From the NCBI RefSeq assembly GCF_001039355.2, contig NW_019775614.1, positions 247,801 to 293,909 of the forward strand: a DNA stretch of 46,109 nucleotides, given 5' to 3'. The notes under the pieces are model-generated. The model did no database searches, had not been told where the DNA came from, and saw nothing but the letters and a program-made list of their open reading frames with translations. The translations under genes were made by a program, and so were the position numbers. Within the stretch, counting starts at the first letter, position 1, and every line of letters starts with the position of its first letter. The stretch comes from Lingula anatina (Eukaryota > Brachiopoda > Lingulata > Lingulida > Lingulidae). This document shows, in pieces, positions 20,640-34,728 of the stretch.

Positions 20640-23600
20640 TCTCCCCCTCACCCACAACAAAGAAATATAATTTTGTCTTTGGCAGTTCTTCAGCCCATGA
20701 CGAGCAAATTGAAGTCCTTATCAGCTAACAAGTGAATATTTGTTCACATCAGCCATCAGTTGACCACTGTGATGATGTGGTATGACAGAGGTCAACAAGG
20801 TAGAAAATGGATGACCAGGTGTACTGACCCATGCTGGACAGCAGTGGTAAGGCCCACAATGGAGGCACACTGGTCACTGGGGTCAGTTTTTTTTCTTTTT
20901 TTTTTTTTTTTCTGTCTCTTAAACACAAAAACATCTCGTGACGTGACGGATTAGCATATATGGCATAAACATTTCCTGTTATCTATTACTCTAGAGAGGA
21001 CTACTAGTAAATTCAACAACTTCAGCATCTACTCAAACTTTAAACAAACACTACCATTACAACAACAGTAAAAAAAAAATTAACATCTGAAATACTTGAT
21101 TAACTAATCACACATCACAGGTACATGAAACTATTTCTGCCCGGCTGTTGTAGCGCTCCAGGGATCCTTAGCTATTAAAATGACATTATCTGAGGTAGTG
21201 TCACAGTGCTTCAAGACAGAAGACCCAGGCAGCCAGGGTGAACATGACTTGAATCCAACACGGAGGCGTAATATGCAATCGTTAAATTACGGCTAGATGA
21301 TGTTAACACTGTTCGTAGGCTGTTATTTTTGATAGTCGGTAATAACCTACAAACAGGATGGTGTTAAGCTCGCAAACTATATGGGATTTAGTTAAATCTT
21401 TTCTGGGATTATAAGCTGAGTTTTGTGGTGGACTGTGCATGTTAGAATTTCTCTTTCTTCCACTTTCAAGAATGAAAAAACTGAAAAGAAAATTAACACA
21501 TACAACCTGTTATGCTCAAGAATTGTACGTGAGCTGTACTTTCATATTTTTTATCATGCCATGTGGATAATGGATTTCTCTATTGATGTAATTTCTATGT
21601 ATCTGAGTCATTTGATACCGAAAATGTCTATTTATCACATCTTAAATAGTGCTTCAAGGAAATTTATACGGGTTATATTGATAGTACAATTGTATGGAGA
21701 TAACATTAAACTGTAGGACGGTATTCAAGCATGGGTATATGTGTTGTTATGCCTGACCCAGTTTCACTTTGGGGACATTTTGTTAAAAAAAAAAAAGCAG
21801 AATGCAGCATATGGAGTCTTCAAGGCTGGCTGCAATTTCATTTATCATGCGTAGGGATCAGAAAGGTGAAGCGGGTTTTAGTGTCCCACCCTCACTGATT
21901 ATCTAGCATGTGTGACAGCGCGGTCAGATGGTGCAGTCACATATGTCTTAACACAGGTTTTTTTTTTTTTTTTTTTGCTTAAAGAAATTATGAATGTGTC
22001 CCTGTTGCATTGTTTTAAATAAGAAAACCAGACAGAGAGAAGGGGGTTGGGTGCTCGTAGAAAGTGTTCATGTTTCAGTCATAATTTGTCATCTTCATTT
22101 TGATTTATTATATGTCTTTCTGAAAATGTTTCTATCAATAAAATTTGTTGTAAAACATGATGGATTTTATTTTTTTAAAAAATATTTTTTTAAAAAATAT
22201 TTTCTGGTTCGAAATGATCTGGAAAAGATGCGATAGAGATCTTAAAGCTTATGCCATCTCATGGAAAATTCAATTTTTTTTTTCCATTCAAAAGTAGTAC
22301 CAGATTTCAGCTCTTCTCTCAGTTTCACCAGGAGCTCTAAAATGTCATCTCCTAGTTGTAAATACAGAACACCATTCTCCACTCTTATCAATCAATATGT
22401 TTCCAGCTTCTATCATTTATTAAAAAAACAACATCACCCGCTTGGGGTTCCCACTGTGTAGACTTAGCAATACGACCTCCGTCAATAATTCATAAGAGAG
22501 AGAGCAGTTATTTACCTTTGACGAAGAAAGGCTTTGTAAGATGTTTGTAACTACTGTGTTTCAGTACATGGTGCCTGTCTGTAGAAGGCAAGAGCCCTGT
22601 ATGCTGTGATTTGGGCCCCACCCTGGCACTGTTGGGCCCTGAGAATGGATTGCTAGAGTTTCAGTGCCCAGATCCAGGGCTCTGGTGCCCCGATATGGTG
22701 TGCAAGATAGTCATAGGAGGAGCAATCAATATCTTTGCCAGTAAACTAAGGAATAAAGCCAATATTACCCCAGATAGGCAATAGGCTTTGTAGTTTATAA
22801 CGCTATAGCCTTTTCATATCATGTACCAGTAAGTTGAGCGAGAAAAAAGAAGGGAGAAAAAAATCAATGCGGTGACTGTTTTTCCTGGGGCATACACAGA
22901 ATTTTTCTGGTGATACGTTATTGATTCTTTTGTTTCTCCATCAAGTTGGTTAATCTAGGTTTAATTAGCACAGGGAACAGTGCCAGGTAGTGGGGGGGCG
23001 GAGGTTCGCCTGGTCTTAGTTGAAGACGTCAATGGCGTACGTCAGCAGAGCGATTGTAGTAGAATATTGATGGCTTCATTGATGGCTGGGGCTTGTAGCA
23101 GAAATAATCTTCAGGATTTAGACTATGCTATGACTGCTAAACTCGGAAAGCCCTCCACATGAAGTTGATATGATGATTTAGGGGGAAAAATGTAGTTTTA
23201 GAAGCTAATTATAAGACCCCCTCCTCCCAAAAAGTAAGGAAATTGTTCTTTCAAATGTTTGTGAAACATGACTAAATTGGCCTGGATCCATAGCAGTCTG
23301 TGCTGAGATTGGTTTTTTACTCTTTTGTTGCATTACATAAGTGCTGATTTACATGGCAGCAGGGTATTCTAGCAGTAAAACTTATCTGCTTTCAGTGTAT
23401 TTGTGAAGGGTGAATGTGGAAGCAGCTAAAAGGGCTGCACCTTCACTCTGATATAAGAGCACTGAATTTGTTCTTTTCTTTTCTTACCTGAGCCAAGATG
23501 TTAAGGAAAATAATAGAAACTGTCTGATACACAGAATGTACTTACCAATATCGTAAAAATTATTTTATGATACGGAGAAAGTTATTTTGTTGATGTCTTG

Positions 23601-26600
23601 CAGAATGATACCAGATATATTATATATATGCTTTTTACCTTGTGAAAATAACTAAATCAGAGAGGGGGGTTGAGCTTTTCCAAAGTATAGTTGTAAGCAC
23701 TTTAATGTCATGAAACTTCAGTTTCAAACATATGCCTCCAGTCAAATATATTCTATAGAGAAAATCATCCATATTTTATGAGAGAGAAAGCATGGTTGCA
23801 CAAGTCGATAGATAATTATCTGTGACAAATTGGGTGGAAAAAAATAAGAAAGATAAACACAGACAGACATTGTGTATGCTACAGTGTATGTGTCGGAGCT
23901 TTTTGGCAATAATGGAGTCCTTTTGAAGTACTGAGATGTATTTGGGGCTGAAAAATGAAAAAAGAATAATTTTTTTCCTTCAGCTATTGTCTCAGTTACT
24001 AAATGATTCAGATTTTCTCTCTTTTGATTTTTTAGCTATCTGACGTAAATTTGTGACAAAAGCTCTTCAAACTGAGGCAGATCCCAAAACATTTTTGAGT
24101 CATTAAATGTCCACTCCTTTATTAAGTGCAATCATTTGGTCGTCTCTTTGATAATTGTTCAACAGTTAGTGTAATGGCCTTGATTACCATCTACTAGATA
24201 TTATAACCACTGGATCATTATATTAATATGTTTCAGTATGACCAAAATGATAGTAAAAGTAGAAGTCGCCATGGCAACTGATAATAAAGATGTCAGATTG
24301 GAAGTAAAATTGGTTGGCTCAAGGATTGATGTCAGGTTAATGCCATATTAAAGATTATTTGTATTGAATGTCAGTCTTTTAAATTGCAGATACAGATATT
24401 ACTGGATTAAGGGGTTGATTTTCATGTGATTTGTCTTCAAATTATCAGAACCAGATATCGAGTTTTGCAATTATCTGCCCCCTTGCCAATCTGATCATGA
24501 TCTGTTTAGAGATATTGAATCCCAAGGAGTTTAAAATGAGTATCTATTCTCAGTCATCCACAGGTTAACCAAAGATGCATGTGTTCTTTAATTTTCTTGC
24601 AAAACGAGAGAACAGGACTATTGTACTGAAGACAAGGTATCGCTAATGACCCAGACCAATAGTGACAATATTTAAGCACATTGCGACACGTTTTGTAGAT
24701 GGAAATAAACCAAAGGTGTCCAGTTTTCAAGTTAAAAGTACAAACTAAACATGGTATTAGAAAAGTTTCAATTTATTAAAGTCACGGGTTTTGACTGACT
24801 TTCTCTCTCCAGTCCCATTGTTACAGTGCCCCCTGGTGTGGACATGGCTGTTGACTGCGTCTTGTTGTCGCTGTTGGTCAAACATTGACATAGATTTCTG
24901 GATGTCCTGTGAGGAAAGTTGATAGGGGTTTTATTGGTAGAAGATAACAGACCCAAACAAAATACACTGTTTGTTCTGTAGTAAAAGCTATTGACCTTGG
25001 AATGCTTTTAACATGGGCAGAAGTGTAGGCAATAGCATTGCAGACAAAGGAACAACAAACAGCCCTTTTCAGGGCCAGTAACAGTGTTAGCAGATAGGCC
25101 TACAAATTGAACACTGCATTTTGAATTAATATGTGAAGTAAGAATTTCTGCAAATATCATCATTTGAAAAACAGTACCATCCAATTTTAAGTAAGTTAAA
25201 TATGAAAATATTAGCTCTATAAAGATAATGCTGTCCAGTTCTTTGAAGAAATGAAGTTGAGAGATTTTCTTGCTGAAAGATTTGGATAATATTGTTGGTA
25301 TATGAGGCAATTACTAGAGTTGTAAGAGATGCCAGACAGGTCCCCCAATAGGTGAGTAAGATTGCTCAGCGAATGTTTGTTATTACAGCAGAAATTAGGC
25401 TAAATTCCAGGAAGGCTGTCTAGGTCTGTGAAGCACAAAAAAACAAGCTAGTGCAAAATATGGAATTTTGGCATATGTGGATCTTTGCAAATGCCAAGAG
25501 CACATTAATAACAGATTGACCAAGTGCTTCCTTGTCCGTGTTGTTTTCTGTCTCTCTTCCATCTTCTTCCATCATGGTACCTGTGGTCCTTAATGAACAG
25601 ATTGAGGCCAAAATGAGCCTCATGTTAAAAAACAAAAAACAAAAAAAAACAAAACAAAAACAGAGTAAGCACAGTAACTTTAAGAACTTTCAAAATTAGA
25701 TTACAGACTTCCTTTGTTTTCCAATGTGGTCTGATAAACATAGGAAACCAGTATGCTTAGCAATTTAGGCAGGGATTTTTTCATTTGTAAACCCCCCCCC
25801 CCCCCAACTTCAATAGTGGTTGTCTGTGATGTGATGGTCAGTTGAATGTCTAGTCACTGATCACAGCAGTCCAATAATAGGGCCCTGTGGGAACTAATGA
25901 GAGTGCTAAAAACACACATACAAAGTGGAAGCTTTTCTGGTAGCAGCCAAATCTGTGTCCCTGCCAAGTTCTGTGACCCCTTGCTTCTGCTTGGGAAGTG
26001 ATGAAAAAGAGAGAGAGGAAAAAAACCCGCTGACAGATCTAGTCAGCAACAAATCACCAGGTGCCCTGGTTTGGGAAATGAGCGATGTGAGATGTCCCAG
26101 CTTGTCACTGCTGTAATTTGAGCAGTGTTACTTCATAGCAACAGGGTGGTCAACATGGTGCAGAGACTCGCTGATCCCCCCTCTTTTACTAGGCTCTTCA
26201 TGTGTCCTAACTGCATTATTTATTTGCCTTTTTTGGGGGAGGGGGGATGGGGGTTTGAAAAGATTATATTTTGGTATGTATTTTGCTAAGTTAGAGAAAA
26301 ATTTACGATGGCAGATGGCAGAAGGTTCAACAAAAACAGTTCCTCTCTTGGAAAAGAAGCTCTGTTTGTTGCTGTTCAGGCTGTCTCCAGCTGAGTTTGT
26401 GTCAGTTCACACTTCAGTTGCCTTCAGGCCAAGGTTCTTTACAGCTCTGGTAGTCCTGGGACTTGCTTTAGCTAAAGAACTTAATGCTAAAAGCTTAGTG
26501 AACCCAGCCCCAGCAGAGAAAACAGTGGAAGTCACATAGGACAAAGTTCAATGGGAAATATCAGGAAGTTAAATAGCCAGCTTTTTCTGGTGTATGTCTT

Positions 26601-29600
26601 GTGATGTTTTGAGTTGGAAAATTGGCTTACAAAGAGTCGCTGAAAGAAATGGTGACTTGCTCTGCTTTTACCGTGGTGGCTGGCTTGTGGAAGACATGCT
26701 ACAGTGCCCACATTGTTGTCTGGATGATGTCATTGCAGAGTACAATTTTTGTTTTAGATTTTAGTGTGTGTTTTTGTGTGTTTGTGTATTCGTGCGTGTG
26801 TGTGTGTGTGTTGGAGAGAGATATTAAACCATTAATCTTGATATGAAATTATTGGAATGAATTCAAACTTTTTTGTGGTTAACATAGTTTTTTCTCTTCT
26901 TACCTCTAGAATTGGCTCAAAGAACACCACATGAAGTATGCAATAATAAAGACAAAGTCTCAGGTGCATAAAAAGATGGAAGTTTCAGCATTTGCCATCA
27001 GTAGCACCTGAGCTCCATTTCTGTCTCATCTCAGGAGTTATGTTATAAATGAGCCAATAAGTCATTACCATTGTAATGTGATCTTGATGATGTAAGGAAG
27101 GAAAGTTCTACCAGAGATGAGCAAGCCTTGACATTATAATAAAAAACAGAATATGGTAAAGATAATGAGCTTGGCAGATAAAACAGCTCATATTGTTTGT
27201 TGAATAATGTGTGTTAGGGTAATAACAGTTTAAGAACATTAGATCATGGTTATCTCAGTCATTTTTCAAGTGGTACAACCGTACAATAAATAAATAAATA
27301 CTGCAAAAGGGATCTGTTTTTATCTTCAGTGTCACTGAAATGGAAGAGTGTTCACTGCCAGTGAAGTGATCACTATATTTACCTACATACAATCTGGCGT
27401 TATCAAAGGGCTGAATGGCAACTGGACGTGCCTGGTCAGTCTTGTTTTGGACATTAGATAACCAAGCTTGACTAAGCATTAGATAAGTTATATGTATAGG
27501 ATAAGTGCCAGGGGCTATTGTTGCTGTTGTGTGGTGTGGTCATTTTCACTATAGGGATTGTTTTCTATATAGTAACAGCAGAGGCAATAGATGTTGAGTA
27601 TGCAAGTGTAACCTGTAGAAGGTTGTTACTGTAAACACCAATGTTGTGTTGTGTTGGGATAACATGGTAGTTATCCAGACAGATTGTAGATGGGCACCAA
27701 TGGTTATTGTTAGGTTGTCATTGTTTGCACCAATCTTACAATTCAGTCAAGGCAAATACAGTAGTAACTCAGCCAGCATATAGAATGTAGAGAACCCACA
27801 ATGGGTATCATAATCACATCAGCAATTTAACCTATTTCACCAAAAAGTCTGTCATTATCTCAGGATAAATCATTCAATAAAGAGAGTTGCCCATTTCCAG
27901 TGGTCTTTGTTATTGTGTCATTATTTTGGTGAACAGTGAATGGCTGCAGTGACTGTCATCTCGTGTTACATCCCTGCATTTGACATGGTGACAGATGTCT
28001 GTGACACTAGCCAGCTCAGAAAAAGTCTAACTTAAAACGGAAATGAGCCCAAAACACGTTATCAGACACCCATGTAGATAAACAAGGGATTTAGGTAGAG
28101 TTATGCTTTGGGTTGCTCGGTCATATGTGTGGTTCATCAAAAGGTCTCATTGAAGCTCAGACATCAGAGTTCAAAACAGGATGACCTAAATTTGTTGGTT
28201 GATGATGCATTTTAGGGCTGTCTTCCGTATCAAGTTAGACCTTGTGAGAGCAGGTCATGTGTGCATCCATCAGTCTTTGTGGGTCGTTGGTGTTTACTGT
28301 CCAGGGCTTCTGTCCCCTGAGGATATTTGACTTTCCCTCCTCACTGGGGCAGAAATGATTAGCAAAGATTTCCCTTCTGGACAAAATTAAATTGGAAAAT
28401 ATCAGTCTGGGTAATTGTGGGCTATTTTCTGGTAGATTTCAACTCCTGATTGGTGTCAGCGTGAATTCAATTGAGGTGAATTTTTTACAAGACCAGTGAG
28501 AAAGAAACTTGAACATTGCAATTTAAGACGGGGCTCATACAAATCAGTGGATCGGCTCAATTCATTCTTTCGGACTAAAAAATCTTTGTATCTGAAAAAA
28601 TAAATAGATACTCTTCAGTTTATAGTCTGTAGGTTTTTTATTTGAAAGAAGATAATGTATACTATAGTAATATGGTCTGCAGTGGTCTTGGACACCAGGA
28701 TAGCTATAAAACTATTGCCTTTCCTCCTATGTGTCCACCATAACAGCCCATTAGTGCTGGACAGAGGCTGTGATGATCAGAAAAGCTGTCAGGGCATACA
28801 TTGGAGAGCCATTAAGGTTTCCTCATGTCACATGTGACTACTGCATGCTTCCCAGCTGATCACCTCTCAAAACTTACAACCCTTTTTATCAATGGCTGAG
28901 TGTTAAATATTTTCCTTTTAAATTTTTGTTCATATTTGTGATTTATTATTGTTTACTGAATAAATAAATGGGACAACAGGTCACTTCCTACACAATTTTT
29001 TTACATGTATCCAAACAGGGGCTGATATCACATATCTAACCATGTATCAAATTTACTAAAGGAAATAAGAAATATGGACTTGGAATTTATATTTGTGGTC
29101 AGTGGTTAAAGACCTTTGTACCTTAGCAGAGGACATAGTTGTTGTTTTTGTGAGTGAAGAAGGAAGTGAATGTTGTGATTGGTATTTGGCAACATTTTAT
29201 CCCAGTGTGCTGTCACATAACCTACCTGTCACCTGAGATTCCTTAGCGTTGTATCCTGTGTGACATATCTGGGTGACGCTTTTAATGGTGACACGTAACT
29301 GTGAGTTATATGTTCTGTCTGAAACTGTAGTCTTTAGAGAGTTGCATGTAGGCTTTCATCTGAACTTGGTAGGCTATTTCTGTGGTTGATGAATCATGGG
29401 CACATTGTGGGTCAGACTGACCACTGGCCGACCACTGATACATACCTCTGGCCATATTTCTTTGTGGTTTATGACATATCAATTTTGACCAGCTTGTCAG
29501 TGTGATTATATGGAACCGAAACTTTCTGAAAAATTTAATAAAACTGGTGGAAAACCAAAGAAAAGTGTTTCTGATGAGACTTGATGTGCTTTCAACCCTT

Positions 29601-32600
29601 CATCAAAGGGCTTCGTTCACATGACTGACTCCTGGGAAAGGAGACATTACTGTACATAATCACACAAGAAACAATAAAAAAAAATGTATCTCACCCTTTT
29701 AAAAACTTGATTGATGTAAAAATCTGGAATATGTGAAAAGCACCTGATTAATATAAGCTGAGCATCGGTATATGTTTAAATAGTTGATACATTGTGATAA
29801 TATTACAAGTATGCTTTGACTGGGGAAGATGGCCAAGTGGAGAAGAAAACAGGTTAATTTGGCAGCAGCTGGCGCGAGGTGTGCCTGTAACATACCTACC
29901 TGTGTCAGGTGTATTAGATGTAACACCTGGACAGGTAGCTGTAGATGATAGCTGGAATATAGGCCCAGTGGCAGTTATAGTAGTCTGTGGATAAGCGAGT
30001 CTGAAATACAGACTACAGACCCCAGTAAATGCAGGTTCCTTTTGCAGCCCTTCTCAAACTGAGACTGTTTTTGAAAACTTGATGACTTTATATTAAAGAA
30101 TATATCTAAAATGTGATATAACTACCATAGCCTCCTTATGTTTATATCCATGCTATTTTTACTCGGTATAATCTTTTTACGTTCACAACTTTCCGTACAA
30201 TCTGATGTACATCAAAAGGGTTTGATGCTTGAAATGATGGTAAAGTTCAGGCTTCATTGTTCATTTTGTGGTCTACATTCATGGTTTCCCTATCCTCCAA
30301 CGCAATCCCCTCCCGTTAACTCCAGCCCATTAATCTCATCAATGGTACAACTACAAAGAAACCAATTTAATTTCTTTTGTCCCGATCTTTTTCTTGTTTA
30401 GCAACCACATGCGATCGAGTTACCGTGTCTTTAGTCGCATTGAAGAGGGGTAAACATGTGCACAGGAAATATTGCATGTTGACTCTTGATTTTTGGTAAC
30501 TAGTTTGTATTGTTGGCCCAATTTTTCTGTTGTCTGAGTCATTGGGGCTGGATTGTTGGCATGATTGCAGAGGTATCCTGTACAAAAAGAACAACATGGC
30601 ACATTGCCGTGGGCTATGCCTTGGTTGTAGCAGGCAGAGATTTAGTTTGCTGAGGATAGAATGGCTGTACAATATGCCTCTTCAGAGATCAAGGAGACAT
30701 GATTTAGAACAGTGGTTGTCAAAACTTTATTTTAGATCTCAAAATGTGTAGTTATGTTGTGTAATCTGCCATTGATTAACTGCTTGTAATTGCACCTGAA
30801 TGGGGAATAAAACAGATATCATGTGGTAGAATATAATTTATCCCTGGTAGAAATTATAATTTTAAAGCTAAGCTGCCCATATTTTTTTCTGATAAATTGA
30901 TGCAAAGAAAGTCATTATACAGTAGTTAGTTGAGTAACAAAACTCAATTAAAAGTCATTAAGTAGGGAGCCAGCATAAGAGAACAACATTATTTCTAAAC
31001 TACCCCAGTGAAGATGAAATGAATAATGTATGTTTATGTTTAAGATGATGTTTCATATTCCCTTAATTACACACCTTTCATGTGTTATCAGTGACAGTAC
31101 ACCTGTTATAAATATGGTATCTATATATAATGAATAATCCTGTATCAAATGAGCTCCTATAATAACTGACCACTGGTCACTACACCAAGGAGGTGTCCAT
31201 ACATAATGTCCACCTGTCAGTTAATTAACAGTGAGTGGGCAAATCACCTGTCACAGGTGAGATACTGACGGACTTACCTGGAGTGTGTTATCTAGGCCTA
31301 GATCACTACTGTTAGCTAGGGTTGTAAATTAGGCTTGGCTCTCTTCCTTGTACCTCACTGGGAAAGTGAAAGTCACCACCCCTCCTCCCTCCCTGGGGCA
31401 TAAACACCTATGTGATACTCTCCCCTCAGTGTCTTAAATCTGTCAGAATTTATGAAGTGAGGGGGAGTTTTTAGAAGTCTGATCAAATCATTATTTTGCA
31501 AATCATTGTATATTGTAGTTAACTTGGAAGATAGCAGTGTACTGGAAATACCATACTTTGAAAAAAAATAGATGTTTTTTAAATGAGGAAAAGGGGGCCA
31601 TTTGGCATCTGTATGGCCTCAGTATGATGTAACAAGTACCGACTTTTTTATTGCGCTTCATTTCCTGGTGCCACTGAAAAAGGAGAAGATTTGTAGCTAT
31701 AGATAACGGTGACCTTTATGTGAGGAACAAGCCTGTCAGATTTTTTTTATTCATCTTGTTAAATCTTCTTTATTACTTTTGAGTGCGTGATGGCTGAGAG
31801 AGAGAAGCCTTTGCATGGAGGACTGCTTTCAAAACTGGATCATTTGTCCGATAATGATTTTTAAATTGCAAGAAATCACACAATCATTTTTGATTTCAAT
31901 ATATCATTGTTAGACTGATGTAAAGACGTGAGAGAGCTGCAAATAATGTTCAGTGGCTGATGTTAGTGCAATGTTTTGTCAGCAAAGACAAAGTGAAGTT
32001 CATCTTCGTGATTGTCAGGACAAAGAAAAGATATTTCTCTTTTATCTGGAAGGCCATTAATCTGAAAAGTCAACTCATTTATCTTCGAAATTATGCAATT
32101 TCATCTGGAGCATGGGGATGTTTTATTTTATGCATGTGTAACCCTGAACTGAACAAGCCTGTATAACAGCAAAACTCCATTACCATGTTAAAACATTCAT
32201 GCTATGACCTTAATGTTAAGAAGCCCAAGACAAAGGATGCCAATTTTTTTGCATCAAAATGAAGTGAATATTGGAAGTCAATTAGCATAATATTATTTGA
32301 ATCTGCTATGGTTAAAATGATTAAACTGCAGTTGTTTTGGCTAAAAGAAAAAAAAAACATTTTAGATTTGAGATTTCACAAATAGGTGGATGACAGAGGG
32401 AGAGAACTGTGGATTTCTGCAGTGTTATTTTTAGAGAAAATTAAGAGAAATTGATTTATTATCCTGCATTTCTCACATTTTGCTTTACGGAAAGCACAAT
32501 CTTCCTTCTTTCATTAAAATCAGAACAATTTTTACGTGAAGTGAAATAGTATTGTGGCATATATCAAAACCACAAAGGATCCGTTTCATTCACCTACAGT

Positions 32601-33260
32601 AATGCATTATATATAAGCCACAGTTATCTTATGAGGAAACCCTTGCCCTATGCTATAACATTTTTTCAGCAGATACCCCAGCCTTATGCTGTAAGTTGTG
32701 GTTGTGGCCTACCAGCATGGTTATAAAGTTTGGCATTTTTACAGAAGCTCAAATAATCAGTTTTACTATAATTTGTTGTCTGGAAAGGCAGACTTCTGAA
32801 TTAAATTAAAGTGATGTTTTCTGCTGTGATTTGAAAATTTGCTGTTTTGTTTGTCAGAAGGCCAGCATTGTAATCTACCAAGTTCACTGAGACTTAAAAA
32901 CAGTGGTGCCTGTAACTTACATGAATGTTCGGCTCTGTTTGAAATTTCTTGCTTCAGGCAAACTTGTCAAGATGATGTCATAATGTATGCAGCGGTCATT
33001 AAGTCAATCTAAAATGCACTTAATGTGACATTTAATGCAAGTATTGGTATTTAATTACGTAATTTGGTTGTGGCTTATTCAGTTACGTAACGTGTTGCTG
33101 GTTTGTTTTAATAAGGTAATTTGGTCCAGGGTATCTGATGAAAATTGACCAAATATTGACCATGTTATTAGTCAAGAGTGGATAGTTATGAAGTTATGTC
33201 CAGTTGAAATAGCAGGTTATCTCCTTGGTCTGTTATTGAAGTACTGTAAAATGTGGACGA
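20640..33260. other. Intronic DNA without recognised genes
   Basis: AT-rich, mostly unique. Homopolymers include T runs near 20886-20911 and 21958-21976 and 14 C at 25792-25805. A (TG)n patch lies near 26795-26811. A direct repeat of an A/T-rich 15-mer occurs at about 22170-22201. Several CAGGTG/CACCTG inverted pairs are present, noted under findings. No coding exon was recognised. Confidence 0.55.
25792..25805 (+). repeat. Poly(C) tract, 14 bases
   Basis: An uninterrupted run of 14 cytosines in intronic DNA. Confidence 0.9.
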
Positions 33261-33270
33261 GGGGGGGGGT

Positions 33271-33387
33271 CTTTTTAATGTCATAGGGTTTATTTTCCCC
33301 TTACTACATCTTGTTTAAAAGGCCCTTAGGTGCACTGTTTATGTTTTTAACTGAGTGGTGTGTTAAGTTTATGTTTGTCCATTTAAA
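33271..33387 (+). repeat. Interspersed repeat, family B, copy 1
   Basis: About 117 bases match 36915-37035 in the same orientation at roughly 90% identity. Shared blocks include CCCCTTACTACATCTTG, TTTAAAAGGCCC, TTTATGTTTTTAACTGA and TTTATGTTTGTCCATTTAAA. Similarity stops abruptly at both sides, as for a short interspersed element or a fragment of a larger one. Confidence 0.8.
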
Positions 33388-33756
33388 TTTTTTCCAAATC
33401 ACAGCAGAAAGCATCACTTTGACTTAGAAGTCTACCTTTCCAGACTGCACTGACTTTAGACATATAATATTGGCCTGGGCAATTGCTTCTAAATTCATAG
33501 CCAAGTACAAAAATGAATATAAGACCGATTTATTTGATCAGAAATGTTGTAGGTAGATGGCAAATAAACCCTTATCACCCAGGGATAGGACTGAGAGTTG
33601 GGGGCACTTGTGGATTCTGATGAAGTTTTTGATAAGGCCACCTCTTCTGCTCCTCTTGTAACATTAGATAACACAATTTCAACAGCACTTAACACATAAC
33701 ACCACCAGGGGAATGTGAGGAAAGGGGCTAGTAGATCTAGTCTGTGATTTATCAAT

Positions 33757-33838
33757 TGAAATTCAATGACTTCATCTTCAGTTTGAGCAGGTTGTTGATA
33801 GACTGGATGTGTTTTGATCAGTACCCAACTTAAACCTT
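33757..33838 (+). repeat. Diverged local duplication, left copy
   Basis: About 80 bases resemble 33999-34086: TGACTT(C/T)ATCTT, then GCAGGT(T/G)GTTGA, then GAGACTG-like, then CAACTTAAACCT. Identity is roughly 70%, so this is an old local duplication. The minus-strand open frame of 118 codons covering it has no known domain. Confidence 0.5.
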
Positions 33839-33998
33839 GAAATATTACCAAATGACATCAAAGTCTGAGAAAGTTCTTGGTTTTCTTTTAGCTATTCTCT
33901 CATCTTGCAAAATTAGATCTATAGCACACTTTTTGCACTTAACATAAACCAGCGAAAGTCTTAGTGGAAGCATGCAAGATGATGCCTTTGGTTTATAT

Positions 33999-34086
33999 TT
34001 TGAAGGTCACTGACTTTATCTTTGGTCTGGTGCAGGTGGTTGAGAGACTGTGGTTGCATTGCCATCAGAATCAACTTAAACCTGGC
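33999..34086 (+). repeat. Diverged local duplication, right copy
   Basis: Partner of 33757-33838, about 240 bases downstream in the same orientation. Confidence 0.5.
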
Positions 34087-34524
34087 AAGTTGACCACATT
34101 ACAAAGGGACCACCCTTTTTGTGTTTTAGAATATTTAGCTCCATGTCAGGATTTATGGTCAGCTAGTGATGTCAGCCTGTTTTGGTCTTAAGTTAGTCTG
34201 GATCTGAACATGACTTACAGGTGAAGTTTACTTTTTCTGATTGGTTTATTTCTTTCAGCAGTGCTTGACTTTTACTTGGCACCAGATCTGCACTTCATCT
34301 TGGTGCTGGTTTTATTCCTGGGAAATGGAACTGTTTTGTAGTAGGTGATTAGTCACAATTTACTGGGGCTTCTAACTTCACAACTTTCACTTTGAAGTGA
34401 AGTATTTACCTGTTTGAAAGGTCACTTGTTATCATTGTAAGGAAGTGTTGATGCAGACAGTGTTCATTGCCAAAAAAGGAAAGCAAGAAAGAAAAATATA
34501 CAACACTTGGTACTTTATGGCTCT

Positions 34525-34728
34525 GTTCTCACAACTTTTAGATCGATCTATCACCGCGGGGAGTCTCACTAGATTACTGTCAGATAATCCGCCTTAAGTG
34601 TCCGTCCCCGCCTACTACAAGCTGTAAGGAGTAATTAACTTTCGTGTCCGCCCGGCTGACAGCTATTTAGCGTGAACCCCCAGGGAGTTAGGTCGATCCA
34701 ATGTAGGTCGATCTAATCTATGAGAATG
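34525..34728 (-). mobile_element. MITE-like element, family A, copy 2 (reverse orientation)
   Basis: The reverse complement aligns end to end with 8569-8783. The inverted ends contain TAGATCGATC / TAGATCGACC, and the interior carries GAGACTCCCC, TTACAGCTTGTAGTAGGCGG and CCTAACTCCCTGGGG on the minus strand. At 204 bases it is slightly shorter than copy 1. Divergence between the copies (very roughly a quarter of positions) indicates old insertions. Confidence 0.65.

Noticed and set aside
26255-26539. 94-codon plus-strand open frame
   Set aside because: Lacks homology, start context and splice signals. It follows a G-rich low-complexity run.
26900-26990. Possible fourth MTSS exon after a TTACCTCTAG acceptor
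   Set aside because: None of the three reading frames gives the expected G-x-[RK]-[DE]-I-G-S-A-L block, and a good donor in the needed phase is absent.
33495-33851. 118-codon minus-strand open frame
   Set aside because: No recognisable domain, and it partly covers a diverged duplicated segment; best explained by chance in low-stop sequence.
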